From positions 71,990 to 135,989 of the forward strand of contig CAYZGO010000005.1 in NCBI GenBank assembly GCA_964478075.1: a DNA stretch of 64,000 nt, written 5' to 3'. The position numbers and the translations under genes are program-made. The notes under the pieces are model-generated. The model did not search any database. It saw nothing but the letters and a program-made list of their open reading frames with translations, and was not told where the DNA came from. Within the stretch, counting starts at the first letter, position 1, and each line of letters opens with the position of its first letter. This document shows positions 59,559-64,000 of this stretch, piece by piece. Source of the stretch: DAOUEX01 sp034430235. GTDB taxonomy: Bacteria > Chloroflexota > Anaerolineae > UBA2200.

Positions 59559-60521
59559 CTAAGTGCGAACATATCCATTGTCCCTGAACCAGGCAATAGC
59601 TTCCCCGAAAGCTGCTTTCAACGGCGTCTGTGGCAAACCAAGCTCACGAATGGCTTTGGAAGGGTCACAGGTCAGCGCCTTTGGCCTGAGGTCCCTCACG
59701 TCTCTCCGCATTTCTCTCAACCCCACGCGCAAAGCGCGTAGCCGACGCCTGGCGGTGCGCGGTCGCTTCACACCCGACACACGCTCCATCAGAGCTAAGA
59801 AATCCGACAGTGACAGGTTGCCATCCTTGTGACCGAGGATGTACTTCTCACCGACACGCCCTCTCTCAGCGGCCAGTACTTCGCCCTCTGCAACGTCTTG
59901 GACGGAAATGAAGTTGATCCCACCCTGCACGAACGAGGGTTGCGTACCATGCAGGTAGTCCAGGACGCGTTGTCCAGTGCTGCTCGGCTTGGTGTCCCGT
60001 GGTCCCACTGGTGCGCACGGGTTAACCACAACCACCGACAAGCCATGCTCGCACATACTCAGCGCCACCAGCTCAGCAAGGTACTTTGACTTCACATAGT
60101 GGCTGCACCTATTCCACAGGTTGAACTGCGTTTCCTCTGTGGCCAGACTGCCATCCAAAGGCTGTCCAATAGTCCCAATGGTACTTGTGTGCACCACGCG
60201 CTGCAAGCCTGCCTTCAGCGCAGCGCGCATCACGGCCTTTGTGCCACGAACGTTGACCTCGTACATGGTCTGGCTATCGGCCTCATCCGTGCTGTAATAG
60301 GCGGCGACGTGGTACAAAGTGTCGCAGCCACGCAGAGCATCCGTGAGCCCATCCTCCTCAAGCAAATCACCACAGAACACTTCCAGATCGAGCCCGACGA
60401 TGTTGCGGAGATCGCTAGTTCGGCGAGCCAGGACCCTGACAGTAACGTTCCGGCGCAACAGACTACGCACCACTGCTGAGCCCACAAACCCAGTTGCACC
60501 AGTAACAAACGCCTTCACCAT
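59559..60521 (-). CDS. NAD-dependent epimerase/dehydratase (HpnA-like extended SDR)
   Basis: 320-residue extended SDR. The NAD motif is FVTGATGFVGSAVVRSLL. Tyr-Lys catalytic pair is in HYVKSKYLAE, and VVVNPCAPVGPRDTKPSSTG strongly resembles hopanoid-associated sugar epimerases (HpnA). GRVGEKYILGHKDGNLSLSD continues the match. HpnA-type enzymes sit in hopanoid loci, but no hopanoid genes are seen here, so a nucleotide-sugar role in the glycan locus is just as likely. A TATAAT on the minus strand at 60557-60552 is the only promoter sign. Confidence 0.83.
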   Translation of the reverse strand: MVKAFVTGATGFVGSAVVRSLLRRNVTVRVLARRTSDLRNIVGLDLEVFCGDLLEEDGLTDALRGCDTLYHVAAYYSTDEADSQTMYEVNVRGTKAVMRAALKAGLQRVVHTSTIGTIGQPLDGSLATEETQFNLWNRCSHYVKSKYLAELVALSMCEHGLSVVVVNPCAPVGPRDTKPSSTGQRVLDYLHGTQPSFVQGGINFISVQDVAEGEVLAAERGRVGEKYILGHKDGNLSLSDFLALMERVSGVKRPRTARRRLRALRVGLREMRRDVRDLRPKALTCDPSKAIRELGLPQTPLKAAFGEAIAWFRDNGYVRT

Positions 60522-60551
60522 CGGTCCCCTTCAGCCTGACTCATGATAACC

Positions 60552-60557
60552 ATTATA
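60552..60557 (-). promoter_or_regulatory. Possible -10 box before the epimerase gene
   Basis: A perfect TATAAT on the minus strand lies 31 nt before the ATG at 60521, but no good -35 sequence is found at the right distance. Confidence 0.3.
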
Positions 60558-60573
60558 CGCAGTTGCCCCTACT

Positions 60574-62205
60574 TCATTTGGTGTACTCCCCAGTTTGCAC
60601 AACACCTTTTGGAAGCTGAGATGAGAAGGTTCTAAGGTTCTCAATCAAACCATCCACCTCTGAGGGGTCAACTGCATAGAATACAACAGCATTCTGACCA
60701 CACACCACGTTGTTTAGAATCTTCCACTGCCCGACCTTAGTCCACTGTGACTGCGTTTCCTTTGTTTCATCTCTTTTGAACAAATAGTCATACCCAACAG
60801 CAATTCCAACATGCTCAGATTCTGCTAACTCGGAAATGTGCTGGCCATCGTAGTATCCTCCCCTTTTTGCTCTTGCGACCGCCACATTCCCTAATCCCAC
60901 CAGATCCAAGCATTTAATGTCCGCAAGGTAGTTAATGGCACCAATATCAGTTGCAGCAACTGCCTGCCCTTGATAGAACTCTCTGACGAATAGGCCTATT
61001 TGGTATTGTTGTTCATATGTGTTTGTAGTGGCTTGCGGTATCTCTGATACGGAAATAGTCCCTCTTACGACAAAAGGTGAGACGATAAGAAAAATGAGAA
61101 ATGCCAATCCGGCATACCGGAGCAGCGATTTGCTATCTATCTCGATCTGGAGTTCTTGCGGCAGGTACTCACGTAATGATGTGCCCACAACAAATATGCC
61201 AAGACCCACAAGATATGCTTCATATCTGTAGAACCAACCAGTCCTTGCGAATTGCAAATGTAGGAGTGTAGTCGCTATGAACACAACAACCATGATTTGA
61301 CCATGCTCCCAGATTCCCTTTTCTTTCTTGAACCGAAAGACGTATAAGATTAGAGCTGCAATAACGATAAAAAGAATATGAGGAGTTGCAAGGAGTTGTA
61401 GATACCTTGAATATACGAGGGTGATAATAGCCTTTGCGGAAGTCAGGTCAGGCAAAGTGCCTTTCAAAAGGACCGAATTGGGCAGCCAAAACCAGCCATG
61501 TGCAACCGATATGATTCCATAGACGCCAATCGGAACGATTGCGAGTGCTCCCAATGATAACGAATATGCCCATCGTTTACGCAGGATGAATAGCGTGCAG
61601 ACAACAAGAACCAGGAACAGACCTTCATAGCGAATGAGGGTTAAGACCGGGGCCACTACCAACAACAGCACGGAATCGAACGCCAAGGAACGGAAAGCTT
61701 CCTCAGAAAGTGCTTTTGCAGAGAGATAAACAAAAAAGATCGTGATGAGAGCATGCAGAGTGTGCTCCTGTCCAGTGAATATGAGAGCAGGCAAAGGGGT
61801 TGCGAATATCATCCCCAATAAGATGAGAAATATGTAAAGCAGACCAAAGGGCGAGCTGTGCTTGCTTAGGATCCAATACACTAAGAGAACTATTAATGTG
61901 GCAGATGTGATGTTCAGTATCAGTGGACTCGCTTCGTGGACCCCAAATACCAAGTAGACAACAGACAGCAGCAGTGTCCAAAACAATGAAGATGATGAGG
62001 AAGTAAACTCGTATCTAGTTACCCCCCAGACCCCATGCTGGGAAAAGTTCTTTGCTATGGCCATATGGATGTAGCTATCATCGAGAGCATAAGCGAGATG
62101 TCCATCATTCTGCTTGGTAGATAGGATAAAGAGCACTCCTACTGTTAGCCAGAGAACAGCTATTCCCATGATCAGAGGCCAGTGTTTGCTAATGGTTCTC
62201 TTCAT
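60574..62205 (-). CDS. GT-C-like polytopic membrane protein
   Basis: 543-residue membrane protein with around 11 helices and a C-terminal soluble part (about 400-543). YALDDSYIHMAIAKN follows TM1 and carries the acidic pair typical of GT-C lipid-sugar transferases, and FTGQEHTLHALITIFFVYLS lies later. The soluble part has VAATDIGAINYLADIKCLDL, similar to bacterial arabinofuranosyl/mannosyl-type families, though specific assignment is unsafe. The DNA is visibly richer in A+T than its neighbours, a possible sign of transfer. Spacing to the next gene upstream (30 nt) suggests cotranscription. Confidence 0.7.
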   Translation of the reverse strand: MKRTISKHWPLIMGIAVLWLTVGVLFILSTKQNDGHLAYALDDSYIHMAIAKNFSQHGVWGVTRYEFTSSSSSLFWTLLLSVVYLVFGVHEASPLILNITSATLIVLLVYWILSKHSSPFGLLYIFLILLGMIFATPLPALIFTGQEHTLHALITIFFVYLSAKALSEEAFRSLAFDSVLLLVVAPVLTLIRYEGLFLVLVVCTLFILRKRWAYSLSLGALAIVPIGVYGIISVAHGWFWLPNSVLLKGTLPDLTSAKAIITLVYSRYLQLLATPHILFIVIAALILYVFRFKKEKGIWEHGQIMVVVFIATTLLHLQFARTGWFYRYEAYLVGLGIFVVGTSLREYLPQELQIEIDSKSLLRYAGLAFLIFLIVSPFVVRGTISVSEIPQATTNTYEQQYQIGLFVREFYQGQAVAATDIGAINYLADIKCLDLVGLGNVAVARAKRGGYYDGQHISELAESEHVGIAVGYDYLFKRDETKETQSQWTKVGQWKILNNVVCGQNAVVFYAVDPSEVDGLIENLRTFSSQLPKGVVQTGEYTK

Positions 62206-62235
62206 CGCTTCCTTACCTCAAAGGGCAATTGCGTA

Positions 62236-63948
62236 CTACCACCGGTATAGGAATATCGAGTAGCCTATCTTCGCAAAGGGCTCACACTGTCGCAACCAAC
62301 TGAACGCATCAGTATCATCAAGATAGCCGCTCTGCAAATAGGTGGCACTGATGGCGTAGACCTCAGAAGGCTCCGTGTCCAGGCTGTCCGGCTTCTCTGC
62401 AGGCAACGGCAGAGCTTGAATGTCATAGTACTCTGCATGCCCGCTGCCAAAGTAGGCCAGGTGAATCTTCTCCAAACCGTTCTGATCCATGTACGCCTTG
62501 AGGTTCTTCAGATCCTGTCCCCAGTCCAGATTGGAATCCACTAGGTATTTGTAGCCGTTGTCTGGGCCGCCAACGATCTCATTGAAGTAGGCCAGATAGT
62601 GCGGATAAATGCACGCGCTGCCTATGGTATACCACAGGCAAAGCGCGGCCAGAGTCACTCGAACCCAGCGCCCCTTGCTCCATACAACCACCTTGCTGGC
62701 AATGACAAAGACAAAAGGCAGAACCGGCAAAATGTGCCGGTAGCCGATGTTCAAGAAACTAAAAAAGGTAGCCACGAAGAAAGCGCCGACAGGTATGTAG
62801 AGAACGTACTCTCTCCTCACTGCATCGCTGCTATTGCGCACAGTCAAGTAGGTCGCTGTGGCCAGAAGTATCAAGGTAGGGATGGGCGTCTTGATAGCAA
62901 AGGCAACCAGAAAGTAATACCACCACCCGCTGCGTGAGTAATTGCCCATCAAAAAAGCGGATGCGCCCCTCTGCGAATAGCTTTGCAGCCAGCGCAGACC
63001 GCGGAAGTACGAGGGAAATGGCATTGGTATGCTTTCGACAACACGATAGGCGACTCTGCGTAGCATAGGGTTGCTGACAAACTTGTCTATGGTCGCGTGC
63101 ACAGGCTTAGGAGACGTGAGCGGTGCAGTCTCGAAGCAATAGCTGGCCCACAATGAGAGGAATGCCAAGCAGGTCAGGACAAATAATACCGCGCAACAAA
63201 GGTAAGCAGCCTGCATCCACTGCCTGCGAGAAAAGCGCGCTCGCCAGGTCCAACGCCCGCGCAAAGTAAAGTCGCGGATGAACAATGCTTCGATGAGCAC
63301 GATGACGACGAAAAGCGGCAGAATCAGGAGCGCCGAAAGCTTGGTCGCTTGTGCCAATCCCAGCAGCACGCCCGCCAACGCCAGATCAGTATTCCGCCGC
63401 CAACGAAGAAAGCGCCACAGGTAGTAGGTAGCAACAAAGATGAGACACGCTACCCCCAGGTCAGTAGTAACCAGTTGCGAGTGCGCCAGGATATTTGGAT
63501 CCAGAACGTAGAGGAATAACGCCAGCAGGCCTGCCCGCACACCCCACAGGTCCCTGGCCCAGCGAAAAACGAAGTAGCCGAGCAGTACGGACAAGAAGAT
63601 GATCGCCAGACGCCCCCCGTTGATCATTGTTTCGGCATCGTTGTACGTCCAGACGAATTCATCGGCGAACTTGGTGATATAGGTCTTGTGATGTGTAGGG
63701 TCATAGGTGGGTAGCGTAATACTCTTTTGCAAGAGCAATGGCACACCGCTCAGTGCATTGACAAACGGCGGGGCGACGTTGAGATCCAGGTTGCCAGTCA
63801 CAAGATAATGGTATCCGCGAGCGATATGATTCTGCTCATCCGAGGTCGGTGAGTTGAATTGCATGCTCGCCAGGCACAGTACTACCAGCAGCCCCAACAA
63901 TGCTACGACTATCCAGTTGCTGACCCCGTTCAGATTACGCTGTCTCAT
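62236..63948 (-). CDS. PMT_2/GT39-like glycosyltransferase membrane protein
   Basis: 570-residue polytopic protein of ArnT/PMT type. The first loop has SPTSDEQNHIARGYHYLVTG with the Asp-Glu pair of GT-C enzymes. About 10 helices follow, with LLGLAQATKLSALLILPLFV and FNIGYRHILPVLPFVFVIA-like segments, and the soluble C-terminus contains VDSNLDWGQDLKNLKAYMD. It would transfer a sugar from a polyprenyl phosphate donor at the outer face. The ATG at 63948 overlaps the stop of an upstream paralogue (TGATG); a GTG one codon earlier is equally possible. Confidence 0.82.
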   Translation of the reverse strand: MRQRNLNGVSNWIVVALLGLLVVLCLASMQFNSPTSDEQNHIARGYHYLVTGNLDLNVAPPFVNALSGVPLLLQKSITLPTYDPTHHKTYITKFADEFVWTYNDAETMINGGRLAIIFLSVLLGYFVFRWARDLWGVRAGLLALFLYVLDPNILAHSQLVTTDLGVACLIFVATYYLWRFLRWRRNTDLALAGVLLGLAQATKLSALLILPLFVVIVLIEALFIRDFTLRGRWTWRARFSRRQWMQAAYLCCAVLFVLTCLAFLSLWASYCFETAPLTSPKPVHATIDKFVSNPMLRRVAYRVVESIPMPFPSYFRGLRWLQSYSQRGASAFLMGNYSRSGWWYYFLVAFAIKTPIPTLILLATATYLTVRNSSDAVRREYVLYIPVGAFFVATFFSFLNIGYRHILPVLPFVFVIASKVVVWSKGRWVRVTLAALCLWYTIGSACIYPHYLAYFNEIVGGPDNGYKYLVDSNLDWGQDLKNLKAYMDQNGLEKIHLAYFGSGHAEYYDIQALPLPAEKPDSLDTEPSEVYAISATYLQSGYLDDTDAFSWLRQCEPFAKIGYSIFLYRW

Positions 63949-64000
63949 CACGGCAACCTATAGATAAAGATAGAGTAGCCTGCCTTGTCCACGGGCTGAT
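63948..64000 (-). CDS. C-terminus of an upstream paralogous GT39-like gene (partial)
   Basis: The last 16 residues before a TGA at 63950-63948 read QPVDKAGYSIFIYRLP. They match the tail of the next gene (CEPFAKIGYSIFLYRW), so a tandem paralogue ends here and continues beyond the window. Confidence 0.7.
   Translation of the reverse strand, partial: QPVDKAGYSIFIYRLP

Overview
This 64 kb window looks like chromosomal DNA of a Chloroflexota bacterium, most likely of the Anaerolineae and relatives. The reasons are moderate GC, many secreted proteins with long (T/P/S/A)-rich linkers of the PTPTNTATPT type, tails ending in a YLPL(I/L)-(I/L)-K type motif, and repeated DNRLRE (CBM96-like), SdrD-B-like, PEGA, DUF5107 and DUF5666 modules. 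This taxonomic call is an inference; there is no rRNA or tRNA in the window.

Region 1 (1-8.1 kb) is a mixed envelope and housekeeping block. A plus-strand trio encodes a PEGA/DUF5107 lipoprotein, a zinc-ribbon/TM/TPR protein and a DUF3467 protein. On the minus strand follow a DUF362 ferredoxin-domain protein and a secreted protein with four DUF5666-like repeats, whose coding sequence carries an in-frame tandem palindrome. Then come a small lipoprotein and a LOG-family Rossmann protein on the plus strand. Palindrome-rich non-coding stretches separate these genes.

Region 2 (8.6-15.2 kb, plus) has a Wzy/O-antigen-ligase-like membrane protein. After it comes a partner-switching regulator set: STAS, RsbW-like kinase, second STAS, and a large membrane PP2C phosphatase with four GAF domains. 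The last three genes overlap, and the set ends in a strong terminator.

Region 3 (15.4-23 kb, minus) holds three large secreted modular proteins: DNRLRE + SdrD-B-like + PPC + malectin; two nearly identical cohesin-like domains + DNRLRE; and a putative glycoside hydrolase with dockerin plus cohesin. Together they look like a small cohesin/dockerin surface assembly.

Region 4 (23.2-64 kb, almost all minus) is a large surface-polysaccharide locus. It encodes a nucleotide-sugar oxidoreductase and PLP aminotransferase, an Alg13/Alg14-type split glycosyltransferase, seven GT4-like glycosyltransferases, a polysaccharide deacetylase, two hexapeptide acyltransferases, a nucleotidyltransferase-kinase fusion and two radical SAM enzymes. 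It also encodes a Wzy polymerase, a Wzz-like protein, a Wzx flippase, two methyltransferases, an HpnA-like epimerase, three GT-C-type membrane proteins (plus the tail of a fourth), and two paralogous secreted alpha/beta-hydrolase/DNRLRE proteins. Genes overlap by a few bases over long runs, so there are a few long operons with recognisable promoters (for example 55889-55917). The locus has no obvious priming phosphoglycosyltransferase or tyrosine kinase, so its ends probably lie outside.

Two genes in region 4 are broken. One is a plus-strand DNRLRE/metallophosphoesterase (TMEM62-like) gene at 37737-40370. The other is a YfhO-family membrane protein gene at 41777-43233. Both combine internal deletion, frameshift and nonsense changes.
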